DNA of 35,275 bases from an uncultured bacterium. GTDB taxonomy: Bacteria; Desulfobacterota; Binatia; HRBIN30; CADEER01. A program made the position numbers and the translations under genes. Positions 1-6,873 of the stretch are shown piece by piece; positions within the stretch are counted from its first letter, which is position 1, and each line of letters begins with the position of its first letter. Where the stretch lies: contig CADEER010000037.1 of the NCBI GenBank assembly GCA_902826395.1, forward strand, positions 1 through 35,275, given 5' to 3'. The notes below the pieces were generated by a model. The model saw only the letters and a list, made by a program, of their open reading frames with translations, ran no database searches and was not told the DNA's origin.

Positions 1-550
1 AGGTGACCGGAGCGTCCCAGTCGAAGCCTTCGAGGGTGTGCTCCTCGTCGAAGCCCGCCTTGGAGAGGCGGTCGCGCGCCCGCGCGGGTCGGACCCGCGC
101 AAGTAGCTAGTCTCGCGCGCCCGCGCGGGTCGGACCCGCGCAAGTAGCTAGAAGGATTGGCAGAGTGACCACGTGGGGGGCCTTGTTCGGTGCTCGGAGC
201 CTCAATTTCGATCGCCGAATGGTGTGTTTGAGCAAAGATGCCCCTGCTGCGCGCTGTCGCGCGCCCGCGCGGGTCGGACCCGCGCAAGTAGCTAGAAGCA
301 TTGGCAGAGTGACCACGTGGGGGGCCTTGTTCGGTGCTCGGAGCCTCAGTTTCGATCGCCGAATGGTGTGTCTGAGCAAAGCTGACCCTGGCACCGCGCT
401 GTCGCGCGCCCGCGCGGAGGGATCGTCGACGCGCTTCATCACATCGGCCGGAATCGCTTCACTCACAGGGGACGTTCGTAAGAATTTCACTTTTGCTCGG
501 GCTCGCGCCCTGTCGTCTGCGCTCGCGCGGCGAGGGCGGGCTGTCGACAT
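1..550 (-). pseudogene. IstB-like (IS21 helper ATPase) reading frame split by a tandem repeat; runs off the left edge
   Basis: Read on the minus strand, the frame opens with ATG at 550 (MSTARPRR...) and reaches SARARD near 403. It then enters a 330-bp repeat and meets an in-frame TAG at 109-107. Beyond the repeat the same frame resumes (ARDRLSKAGF, then HTLEGFDW) and leaves the window. The pattern RxLxxAGFxxxxTLxxFDW resembles the segment just before the Walker A domain of IstB-type transposition helpers. Removing 72-401 joins the halves in frame as SARARDRLSKAGF, which supports a single ancestral gene. The N-terminal 45 residues are not typical of IstB, and the Walker motifs would lie outside the window. 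The family call is therefore tentative, but the interruption itself is clear from the sequence. Confidence 0.45.
72..417. repeat. Tandem 144-145 bp repeat (about 2.3 copies) carrying a strong hairpin
   Basis: A 39-bp core occurs at 72-110, 113-151 and 257-295, and its first 16 bases return at 402-417. Between cores, 152-256 and 296-401 are near-identical (one base changed at about 154, 346 and 372, with more differences near the ends). Each core holds a perfect 8-bp stem with a 3-nt loop (for example GCGCGGGT 82-89, CGG, ACCCGCGC 93-100) followed by AAGTAGCTAG. The outermost copies leave a 16-bp direct repeat, TCGCGCGCCCGCGCGG, at both junctions with the interrupted reading frame. That could reflect a target sequence or unequal recombination. 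No transposase is encoded inside it. Confidence 0.8.
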
Positions 551-665
551 GGGGTTGTTGATCTCAGCCGAAAAAATCGCGTCGTAAGGCTGATGCGCAG
601 ATCATATCTCCCGACATGCTGCCCCGGTGGACGGCGTACACCCAAAAGCGCCACTTGGAGAGAGC

Positions 666-811
666 ATCAAGACGTTGGCTGCGGCGGTGATCGATGGCTC
701 GCCGACGGGATGGGAGAAAGGACAGCACCTCCTGGCGTTGGGTCGGTTGAGCTGGCCGCTGCGGCGCATCGAGGAGTCGACCGGGTAAAGCGGGAGACGG
801 CGAGCGCGTGA
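666..811 (+). pseudogene. Degenerate transposase-like helix-turn-helix fragment
   Basis: The plus-strand frame from 666 reads IKTLAAAVIDGSPTGWEKG, then QHLLALGRLSWPLRRIEE and STG, and stops at TAA 786-788. In the neighbouring frame the text continues VKRETASA to a TGA at 809-811. Restoring one G before 786 would give RRIEESTGVKRETASA, the look of an N-terminal transposase helix-turn-helix as in IS21 IstA-type proteins. One frameshift and an early stop make it a relic. It points away from the IstB-like relic on its left, so the two need not belong to one element. The rest of 551-877 shows no supportable gene. Confidence 0.35.
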
Positions 812-877
812 CGGCTTGCGCATCGCGGCTGGGGCGATCGGCTTCCCCGACGGTTCGCGGGGCGGCCATAGCGGGGC

Positions 878-1393
878 TCAGGGCATCGGCACGTAGTAGA
901 GCCAGGCGTCCTGGTCGACTTTCAGATCGATCAGGCTCGAGTTGATTACGTCGAGATGCACGTAGACCGGGACGCCGGCCGGGATCACGATTGCCGTGCC
1001 GGCTGGAAACGAGATGTTCGTCGTCGTGACGTTCGATCCGAGGTAGGTGCTGCCGGAGGTGGCGCCGTAGTCGTACAAGCCCGGGCCAGCGTATTTCATG
1101 CGGAAGACGCAACCCGAAGCGTCGGTTTCGTTGCACCGGTACATCTCGTGCTGGGTGCTGACCTCGACATCGACGTAGAGATCGACGTCGGCCTGTTCGG
1201 CGACCGACGCGGCGACGATTCCGACGCGCGTCTTCGGGATCCAGACGCCGGCGCGATCCGCGTGGCAGGTCTTGCCGCTCAGGCACAACCCGGTGGTCGC
1301 CTTGATCACCACGGTCTCGAGCGGCTGTGGATGGTCGGCGCAGCCGGCGACCACGACGAGCAGCGCAGCCAAAAGGGCCGGGAGCGCGTTCAT
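878..1393 (-). CDS. Putative lipoprotein of unknown function
   Basis: A 171-residue protein. The start at 1393 puts a type II signal peptide at the N-terminus: a hydrophobic run and a VVAGC lipobox with the acylated cysteine at residue 18. A GTG seven codons upstream (1414) is possible but adds charged residues in front of the signal. Neither start has a clear Shine-Dalgarno sequence. The mature part is rich in Thr, Val and Gly, has cysteines at LCLSGKTC and RCNETDASGC, and ends in a beta-rich stretch (AGVPVYVHLDV). I do not recognise the family. It should be anchored in the inner or outer membrane facing the periplasm. It is monocistronic, next to a region of mobile-element remains. Confidence 0.75.
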   Translation of the reverse strand: MNALPALLAALLVVVAGCADHPQPLETVVIKATTGLCLSGKTCHADRAGVWIPKTRVGIVAASVAEQADVDLYVDVEVSTQHEMYRCNETDASGCVFRMKYAGPGLYDYGATSGSTYLGSNVTTTNISFPAGTAIVIPAGVPVYVHLDVINSSLIDLKVDQDAWLYYVPMP

Positions 1394-1621
1394 GAAATCG
1401 GCGCCACGCCGCACAGAGGGATGTCGGCGAAGGGACCTGTCAGCGCGGCGATGAGCTCACCCTTCGTACCGGTGCGATCGGGATCGCGAAGCACCTCGCG
1501 CGAAGCTGCCGGCGTCGTCGCAACGTCCATCCGGTCGATCCGCGACTTGCCGATTCGGGGACGCATGGCGGGACCGATTACCCCACCGCCCGCGCGCCTC
1601 GCAAGTTCCCGACCGACGTCT

Positions 1622-1850
1622 CTACCTAGCCTCGATGCGACAGAAAGAAATCATCCACAGATTGCGCCGATGGCCGCAGATGTGTCGTCTCGTGACGATC
1701 GCATCGAGCTCTGACCCATGGAATCTTCGCGTTCCGCGGCTTCATCCGCAACGAGCTCGGATTCGAAGTTCTGCGGTGCGCAAGTCCCTCTCTCCTCTGC
1801 GCAATCGGCGTAATCTGCGGATCTCTTTCGGCAGATCGAGGCTAGGTGGC
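1622..1850. repeat. Long imperfect inverted repeat (fold-back element) upstream of the MFS gene
   Basis: The left arm at 1622-1671 (CTACCTAGCCTCGAT...) and the reverse complement of 1798-1850 (CCACCTAGCCTCGAT...) align over about 50 bases. Shared blocks include CCTAGCCTCGAT, GAAAGA, CAGATT and CGCCGAT. About 125 bp separate the arms. There is no open reading frame worth calling inside. The structure resembles a MITE-like or BIME-like intergenic element. The flanking stretches 1394-1621 and 1851-1938 hold nothing else I can support, although promoters for both divergent neighbours must lie somewhere here. Confidence 0.65.
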
Positions 1851-1938
1851 CCCGCGCGTCGACGATCGGCACCTTTGGCGCGTCGCTCGCCACGGCGCGC
1901 TTGTTCGCTCGTGATGCCTCCGGTAGCTTCGCCAGTTC

Positions 1939-3159
1939 ATGCAGAGCTCCGCTGCGACCAACGAGCGCAACGTCATCCTCCTCGCGGGGATCGGGCGCTT
2001 CGGGGCGCACTTTTTCGAGCTCATGTTTCCAACCCTGGCGGTGACGCTCGCCAGTGACACCGGCGCGCCGATCGAGCGGGTGCTCGGTTGGAGCTTCCTC
2101 GGCTATCTGATGTTCGGACTCGGTGCTGTGCCGTTTGGCATACTCGCCGAGCGGATCGGCGCGCGCGTGCTCATCATCTCCGGCATCTTCGGGATGGGGA
2201 TCTTCGCGATCGGCGCCGGCGAGTCGAACCACGGCACGGCGCTCGCGATCTGCTTTGCCGGCATGGGGCTGTTCGCCAGCATCCACTATCCCGTCGGGAC
2301 CGCATTCATCTCGCGCAGCTTTGCGTCGCCCGGCCGGGCCCTGGCGATCAACGGAATCTTCGGCAATCTCGCGATCGCGTTGACTCCGGTCGCCGTCGCC
2401 GCCCTCTGCGATCGCGTCGGTTGGCGCACCACGTTCGGCATGGTCGGCTACACGGCCTGCGCTCTGGCCGTCGCATGTGCCTTTCTTCGGATCGACGAGA
2501 TCCCGGGCGAGCGGCGCGATCTCGCCGCGATGCAACGGCGCGCACCCGCCGCACGCTCTGCTAATCTCTTCGTCCTGCTGCTCGCCGCCGCGGCGCTGGC
2601 GGGGATCGCGTACCGCGGCAGCACATTGATCCATCCGGCCTACTTCGGCGAGCGCGTTTCTTCGCTGAGCTTCGGTGCGACGACGTCGCTGGTATACCTG
2701 TTGGGGATTGGCGGCCAGTATCTCGCCGGCATGCTCGCCGATCGCCACGACTTGCGCTGGCTCTACTTCGGGTTCCACGCCGTATCGCTGCCGGCGTTGA
2801 TCGGCATGGCGGCGGTCGCCGAAGTGCCGCTGGTCGTGCTGGCGAGTCTGTTCGTTTTCTTCTCGCTCGGCATGCAGCCGATCGAGGACAGCCTGGTGGC
2901 GCACGTGACTCCACAGCGTTGGCGCGTTTCCGCCTATGGACTCAAGTACTCGCTGACGCTCGGTGTCGGCTCGCTCGCCGTCTGGATCGTCGACTGGGCA
3001 ACAGCACATCGCGACCTGTCCTTTGCGATCCTGTGCCTGGCGGGCGTGCTCTTCTTGCAGCTCGCGGTCATCGCGATCTTCCTCTCGCTGAGCTGGGGTC
3101 GCGAGTTCCGCAACACCGACGATGCGGCCGATACGCGCTCCACCCTCGCGGCGATTTGA
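1939..3159 (+). CDS. Major facilitator superfamily transporter
   Basis: A 406-residue, 12-helix MFS protein in the inner membrane. The first helix carries RFGAHFFELMFP. Loop 2-3 has the MFS-type GILAERIGAR, the counterpart of the G-x-x-x-D-R-x-G-R signature. Helix 4 has GMGLFASIHYPVGTAF, and GRALAINGIFGNL follows. This arrangement, with the HYPVG and G-R-A-L-A motifs, resembles the fosmidomycin-resistance (Fsr)-like branch, but the substrate cannot be read from the sequence. The histidine phosphatase gene starts 7 bp after the stop, so the two are probably co-transcribed. No strong Shine-Dalgarno sequence precedes the ATG. A long fold-back repeat lies just upstream. Confidence 0.88.
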   Translation: MQSSAATNERNVILLAGIGRFGAHFFELMFPTLAVTLASDTGAPIERVLGWSFLGYLMFGLGAVPFGILAERIGARVLIISGIFGMGIFAIGAGESNHGTALAICFAGMGLFASIHYPVGTAFISRSFASPGRALAINGIFGNLAIALTPVAVAALCDRVGWRTTFGMVGYTACALAVACAFLRIDEIPGERRDLAAMQRRAPAARSANLFVLLLAAAALAGIAYRGSTLIHPAYFGERVSSLSFGATTSLVYLLGIGGQYLAGMLADRHDLRWLYFGFHAVSLPALIGMAAVAEVPLVVLASLFVFFSLGMQPIEDSLVAHVTPQRWRVSAYGLKYSLTLGVGSLAVWIVDWATAHRDLSFAILCLAGVLFLQLAVIAIFLSLSWGREFRNTDDAADTRSTLAAI

Positions 3160-3166
3160 GCAAGCC

Positions 3167-3757
3167 ATGTCACGGCATCGCATCACGTTCGTGCGTCACG
3201 GCGAGACGACGGGCGAATCGAGCATTCGCTACTACGGCGCGACCGACGTCCCTCTGAGCGCCGAGGGCGAGCAGCAGATGCAGCGCGTCGGACGGGCGCT
3301 GGCGACGGCGCGCTTCGACCGCGTGTTCTCGAGCGGCTTGTGCCGCACTCGCCGCGCCGCCGACATCATCGCGCCGGCGACACCGGCCGTGTCGGTCTCG
3401 ACGCTCGACGAGATCCACTTCGGGCGCTGGGAAGGCTGGACGAAAGAGGAGATCGCCGCGCGCGATCCCGAGTTGTTTGCCGCCTGGCAATCGGCGCCGC
3501 GGCAGTTTGCCTATCCCGAAGGGGACGAGCGCGCCGCCTTCGCGGCGCGCGTCGTGGCGGGACTCGCGCACCTGATCGACGGCCACCCGCCCGGCGAATG
3601 GCTGATGGTGCTGCACCGCGGCGTCATCGCGGTCGCGCTCGAGCATCTGCTCGGCGCCAACGGTCCGGCGAAGGTCGAGATCGCCCTCGGCTCGATCCAC
3701 GTCGTGGCGCGGGGGGCTGATGGATGGAGCGCGGAGCGGCTTGATTACCTGCCGTGA
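3167..3757 (+). CDS. Histidine phosphatase family protein (phosphoglycerate mutase / alpha-ribazole phosphatase-like)
   Basis: A 196-residue protein. FVRHGETTGE near the N-terminus is the RHG motif whose histidine is phosphorylated during catalysis. The second arginine lies in SSGLCRTRRAADII, the glutamate in DEIHFGRWEG, and the second catalytic histidine in MVLHRGVIAV. The FGRWEG block and the overall size match the cobC/GpmB-like branch, which dephosphorylates small phosphomonoesters in the cytoplasm. The start at 3167 gives MSRHRITFVRHGE, the usual distance to the RHG motif; earlier in-frame codons overlap the MFS gene. With no cobalamin genes nearby, the substrate is undetermined. Confidence 0.88.
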   Translation: MSRHRITFVRHGETTGESSIRYYGATDVPLSAEGEQQMQRVGRALATARFDRVFSSGLCRTRRAADIIAPATPAVSVSTLDEIHFGRWEGWTKEEIAARDPELFAAWQSAPRQFAYPEGDERAAFAARVVAGLAHLIDGHPPGEWLMVLHRGVIAVALEHLLGANGPAKVEIALGSIHVVARGADGWSAERLDYLP

Positions 3758-3760
3758 GAA

Positions 3761-3790
3761 GCTGTCAGCGTTCAGCTCTCAGCTTTCAGT
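3761..3790. repeat. Short TCAG(C/T)-type direct repeat tract
   Basis: Three imperfect copies of a GCTNTCAGC(G/T)TTCAG-like unit follow the phosphatase stop codon. Tracts of this kind recur between genes in many deltaproteobacterial-type genomes. It begins the 511-bp gap 3758-4268, which otherwise holds the two larger repeat structures listed separately and, at its end, the leader of the thioredoxin-like gene. Confidence 0.4.
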
Positions 3791-3852
3791 GGTTGCCGGA
3801 TCATTCAGCGATTCCAAGTGTCATCCCGGCGAAAGAGGCTGTCGGTTTCCTC

Positions 3853-3957
3853 CCGTACACGTACTCGTACACGTACTCGTACGCGTACCCGTACACGATT
3901 AATGCCCGAGTTCTGCGGAAACTCCGTGTACGAGTACGGGTACGAGTACGTGTACGG
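3853..3957. repeat. GTAC-rich hexameric inverted repeat (hairpin)
   Basis: The left arm at 3853-3897 is built from GTAC(A/T)C and GTAC(G/C)(C/G) hexamers. The right arm at 3925-3957 is its reverse complement over about 33 bp, with roughly three mismatches. A 27-bp loop contains CGAGTTCTGCGG. Each hexamer contains the palindrome GTAC, so the arms can also fold locally or slip. It is noncoding: both strands give only TRTRTR or YTYSY low-complexity peptides. It is not a CRISPR, since there are no spacers and the units are 6 bp. Confidence 0.8.
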
Positions 3958-4065
3958 TCACGAATCTTTGTTTTCCGACAGTCTCGAATGCCTGGATCCA
4001 GCGGGTTACCAGCTAGACCCCGGCTTTGGGACTGTCGATTTTCTGCGAAATCGCGTCTCGCGGCC

Positions 4066-4157
4066 TTCCCCCTTTGGCAAAGGGGGATTGAGGGGGATTC
4101 AATTTGATGGCGTCCATTGCGGAATCCCCCCTGACCCCCCTTTTTCAAAGGGGGGAA
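4066..4157. repeat. CCCCCTTT/AAAGGGGG palindromic fold-back element
   Basis: TTCCCCCTTTGGCAAAGGGG at 4066-4085 is a small hairpin, followed by GATTGAGGGGGATT. After 24 bp the inverted partner AATCCCCCCTGACCCCCC runs into TTTTTCAAAGGGGGGAA, ending at 4157. The two arms can also pair with each other. Palindromes of this kind are a well-known dispersed intergenic repeat in Geobacter-like and other genomes. Its place about 110 bp upstream of the thioredoxin-like gene makes a transcription or mRNA-end role possible, but that is not shown. Confidence 0.75.
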
Positions 4158-4268
4158 CTCCTGTCCGCGGCGCTCTGCTTGGGCGCTGTCCAAACTGGGG
4201 CGGCGTCGTCGCTTGCGCGGCCGCGGGGTGACGGCTACGCAGGGTCGATTCTTACGGAGGTTCGAGGA

Positions 4269-4733
4269 ATGATTCGCAAGAACGCAATTGCAGTTCTGCT
4301 CGCCGTGACCGCGCTGCTCGTCAGCGGTGTCGACTCCGCGCTGGCCGGTGGCGACTGGAACGACAAAGCCGTTCAATGGCGCAGCTACGACGAGGGCATC
4401 GGCGAAGCGAAGAAGGCAGGCAAACCGATCCTGCTGATCTTCTACACGGACTGGTGCCCGCACTGCACCAAATACAGCGCCGTCTTCCACGACGACGCGG
4501 TGATCGCCAAGTCGAAGAACTTCGTCATGGTCCGCGTCAACAAGGACGACAACGCCGAGCTGAGCGGCAAGTACGCGCCGGACGGGCAGTACATTCCGCG
4601 CACCTTCTTCCTGAAGTCCGACGCCTCACTGATGGGAGTGAAGACGCCGCGCGACAAGTACCAGTACTTCTACAACCCGCAGGGCCCAGCCGAGCTGCTG
4701 GCGGCAATGGACAAGGCTCTCGCTTCAAAGTGA
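4269..4733 (+). CDS. Secreted thioredoxin-fold protein (CPHC active site)
   Basis: A 154-residue protein with a Sec signal peptide (about residues 1-26, ending DSALA) and a thioredoxin fold. FYTDWCPHCTKY carries the redox pair C63 and C66. YIPRTFFL holds the cis-proline expected in thioredoxins (PRTFF, about residue 111). It resembles the periplasmic thioredoxin-like, DsbD-gamma-like group (Thioredoxin_7) that reduces or oxidises thiols outside the cytoplasm. The start at 4269 is set by GGAGG at 4256-4260, eight bases upstream. An upstream in-frame ATG at 4104 would run through the palindromic repeat and is unlikely. It is convergent with ilvD, and no partner gene is adjacent. Confidence 0.9.
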   Translation: MIRKNAIAVLLAVTALLVSGVDSALAGGDWNDKAVQWRSYDEGIGEAKKAGKPILLIFYTDWCPHCTKYSAVFHDDAVIAKSKNFVMVRVNKDDNAELSGKYAPDGQYIPRTFFLKSDASLMGVKTPRDKYQYFYNPQGPAELLAAMDKALASK

Positions 4734-4827
4734 GCGGCGGATCAACCCGTGGCGTCGCGCAGGGCGGCGCCGCGGCGTTCCGCTTTCTCGATCTTCACGC
4801 AGCCGCTGCGAGCGCAGCGAGCTCGAG

Positions 4828-6744
4828 CTAATTGCGCAGCGGCGCCGCGCCCGATCGCGCCGTCGCGCTTTGCTGCCCGGGCTCGTCGGTGTGGCGGCGC
4901 TCGAGCTGCGATACGTCGCGCACGGCGCCGCGCGCGGCACTGGTAGTCATCGCGGCGTAAGCCTGCAGAGCCGGTGAGACGACGCGGTCGCGCTTCTCGG
5001 GCTTCCAGGCGCGGGCGCCGCGCGCCTCCATCTTGCGGCGGCGTTCCTGCAATACGGCGGCGGCGACCTGCAGATCGATCTCCCGATTGGGGATATCGAT
5101 GCGGATCGGATCTCCCTCTTCGACCAACCCGATTGCGCCGCCTTCCGCCGCCTCGGGAGAGACGTGGCCGATCGACAGACCCGACGTGCCGCCCGAGAAG
5201 CGCCCGTCGGTGACGAGAGCGCAGACCTTGCCGAGCGATTTCGATTTCAAATAGCTCGTCGGATAGAGCATCTCCTGCATACCAGGCCCGCCCTTCGGGC
5301 CTTCGTAGCGAATGATCACGACGTCGCCGGGCACGATCTGGTCGAGCAGGATCGCCTGCACCGCCGCGTCCTGGCTCTCGAACACGCGCGCCGGTCCGGT
5401 GAAGGTGAGGATCTCGGCGTCGACGCCGGCGGTCTTCACGATGCAGCCGTCCTCGGCGATGTTGCCGTAGAGCACCGCGAGGCCGCCGTCCTTCGAGTAG
5501 GCGTGCTCGACGTCGCGGATGCAGCCGTTCTGCCGGTCGACGTCGAGGTCGGGGTAGCGACGGCTCTGGGAGAACGCGACCGTCGTCGGCACACCGCCCG
5601 GCGCGGCGCGATAGAAGTCCTTGACACCGTCGTCGGAGGTACTGGTGACGCACCAGCGATCGATGGCGGCGCCGAGCGTCGGTGAGTGAACCGTGGGAGT
5701 ATCGCGGTGGATCAAGCCGCCGCGGTCGAGCTCGGCGAGGATGCCGATGACGCCGCCGGCACGGTGCACGTCTTCCATGTGGTAGAGCTGCGTGCTCGGC
5801 GCGACCTTGCACAGGTTCGGCACCGAACGCGACAGCCGGTCGATGTCCGCCATGCCGAAGTCGACGCCGCCCTCCTGCGCCGCCGCGAGCAGGTGCAGGA
5901 CGGTATTGGTCGAGCCGCCCATGGCGATGTCGAGGCTCATCGCGTTCTCGAACGCCGCGAACGACGCGACCGAGCGCGGCAGTACCGAGGCGTCGTCCTT
6001 CTCGTAGTAGCGGCGCGTGATCTCGACGGCGACGCGCGCCGCCTGCAGAAACAGAGCGCGGCGATCGGAATGGGTAGCCAGCAGGCTGCCGTTGCCCGGC
6101 AGTGCGAGTCCAAGCGCCTCGGTGAGACAGTTCATCGAGTTGGCGGTGAACATCCCCGAGCACGAGCCACAGGTCGGACACGCCGAGCGCTCCATCGACG
6201 CCGTCTCCTCGTCGCTGACGTTCGGGTCGGCGGCGACGATCATCGCATCGATCAGGTCGACACTGCGGCTCTCGCCCTTCCAGATCACCTTGCCGGCTTC
6301 CATCGGGCCGCCCGAGACGAACACCGCCGGAATGTTCAGCCGCATCGCGGCGATCAGCATCCCGGGCGTGATCTTGTCGCAGTTGGAGATGCACACCAGG
6401 GCGTCGGCGCAGTGGGCGTTGACCATGTACTCGACGGCGTCGGCGATCAGCTCGCGCGAAGGGAGGCTGTACAGCATACCGCCGTGTCCCATGGCGATAC
6501 CGTCGTCGACCGCGATGGTGTTGAACTCCTTCGCCACCGCTCCCGCTTCCTGGATCTCGTTGACCACCATCTGGCCGAGATCCTTCAGGTGAACGTGGCC
6601 GGGGACGAACTGGGTGAACGAGTTGGAAACCGCGATGATCGGCTTGTCGAAATCGCCGTCGGTCATTCCGGTGGCGCGCCACAGAGCGCGCGCACCCGCC
6701 ATGTTGCGACCGTGGGTCGTTGTTCTAGAGCGATACGTCGGCAT
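4828..6744 (-). CDS. ilvD: Dihydroxy-acid dehydratase
   Basis: A 638-residue IlvD that converts 2,3-dihydroxy-3-methyl acids to 2-keto acids in valine, isoleucine and pantothenate synthesis. The iron-sulfur ligands are visible as C122 in [10 protein letters not shown] and the cluster [11 protein letters not shown] (C189, C192, C195). [13 protein letters not shown] (about 79-91) supplies the Mg-binding Asp. [17 protein letters not shown] near the C-terminus is the family signature. The length is slightly above the usual 560-620, owing to a tail after [13 protein letters not shown] that is rich in Gln, Ser and Ala. AGGAGAGG sits five bases before ATG 6744. It is the last gene of the minus-strand block, 129 bp after the glycosyltransferase, so it may have its own promoter. 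Confidence 0.97.
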   Translation of the reverse strand: MPTYRSRTTTHGRNMAGARALWRATGMTDGDFDKPIIAVSNSFTQFVPGHVHLKDLGQMVVNEIQEAGAVAKEFNTIAVDDGIAMGHGGMLYSLPSRELIADAVEYMVNAHCADALVCISNCDKITPGMLIAAMRLNIPAVFVSGGPMEAGKVIWKGESRSVDLIDAMIVAADPNVSDEETASMERSACPTCGSCSGMFTANSMNCLTEALGLALPGNGSLLATHSDRRALFLQAARVAVEITRRYYEKDDASVLPRSVASFAAFENAMSLDIAMGGSTNTVLHLLAAAQEGGVDFGMADIDRLSRSVPNLCKVAPSTQLYHMEDVHRAGGVIGILAELDRGGLIHRDTPTVHSPTLGAAIDRWCVTSTSDDGVKDFYRAAPGGVPTTVAFSQSRRYPDLDVDRQNGCIRDVEHAYSKDGGLAVLYGNIAEDGCIVKTAGVDAEILTFTGPARVFESQDAAVQAILLDQIVPGDVVIIRYEGPKGGPGMQEMLYPTSYLKSKSLGKVCALVTDGRFSGGTSGLSIGHVSPEAAEGGAIGLVEEGDPIRIDIPNREIDLQVAAAVLQERRRKMEARGARAWKPEKRDRVVSPALQAYAAMTTSAARGAVRDVSQLERRHTDEPGQQSATARSGAAPLRN

Positions 6745-6873
6745 GCGTCCTCTCCTGGGGTTCGCAGCGACACCCCAACGGAAGACTCATCCTGCCCCCG
6801 GTCGTACTCGATGGCAAGGTGGTTCGCCGCTTGGCCAAACGGCGTTTTCGATCGATCGATATAAGGCGCCCGC

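Noticed and set aside
72..295. tRNA-like or small structured RNA gene in the repeated 39-bp cores
   Set aside because: Only one simple stem-loop forms; there is no cloverleaf, anticodon arm or CCA.
593..823. Intact small genes on either strand between the repeat and the lipoprotein
   Set aside because: The plus strand shows a frameshifted transposase-like relic, and the minus frame has no start context or recognisable sequence.
1651..3186. A 511-residue minus-strand open frame opposite the MFS gene
   Set aside because: Composition is typical of an antisense shadow (Arg, Glu, Asp, Gln), while the plus strand encodes a clear 12-helix transporter.
3853..3957. CRISPR-like array
   Set aside because: Units are 6 bp with no unique spacers, and the two halves are inverted, not direct.
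4804..4819. Hairpin CGCTGC-GAGC-GCAGCG as a terminator between the thioredoxin-like and ilvD genes
   Set aside because: Only 6 bp with no U tract in GC-rich DNA; not distinguishable from chance.
4742..6682. A 646-residue minus-strand frame offset from IlvD
   Set aside because: The ilvD frame contains all iron-sulfur and signature motifs; this is its out-of-frame reading.
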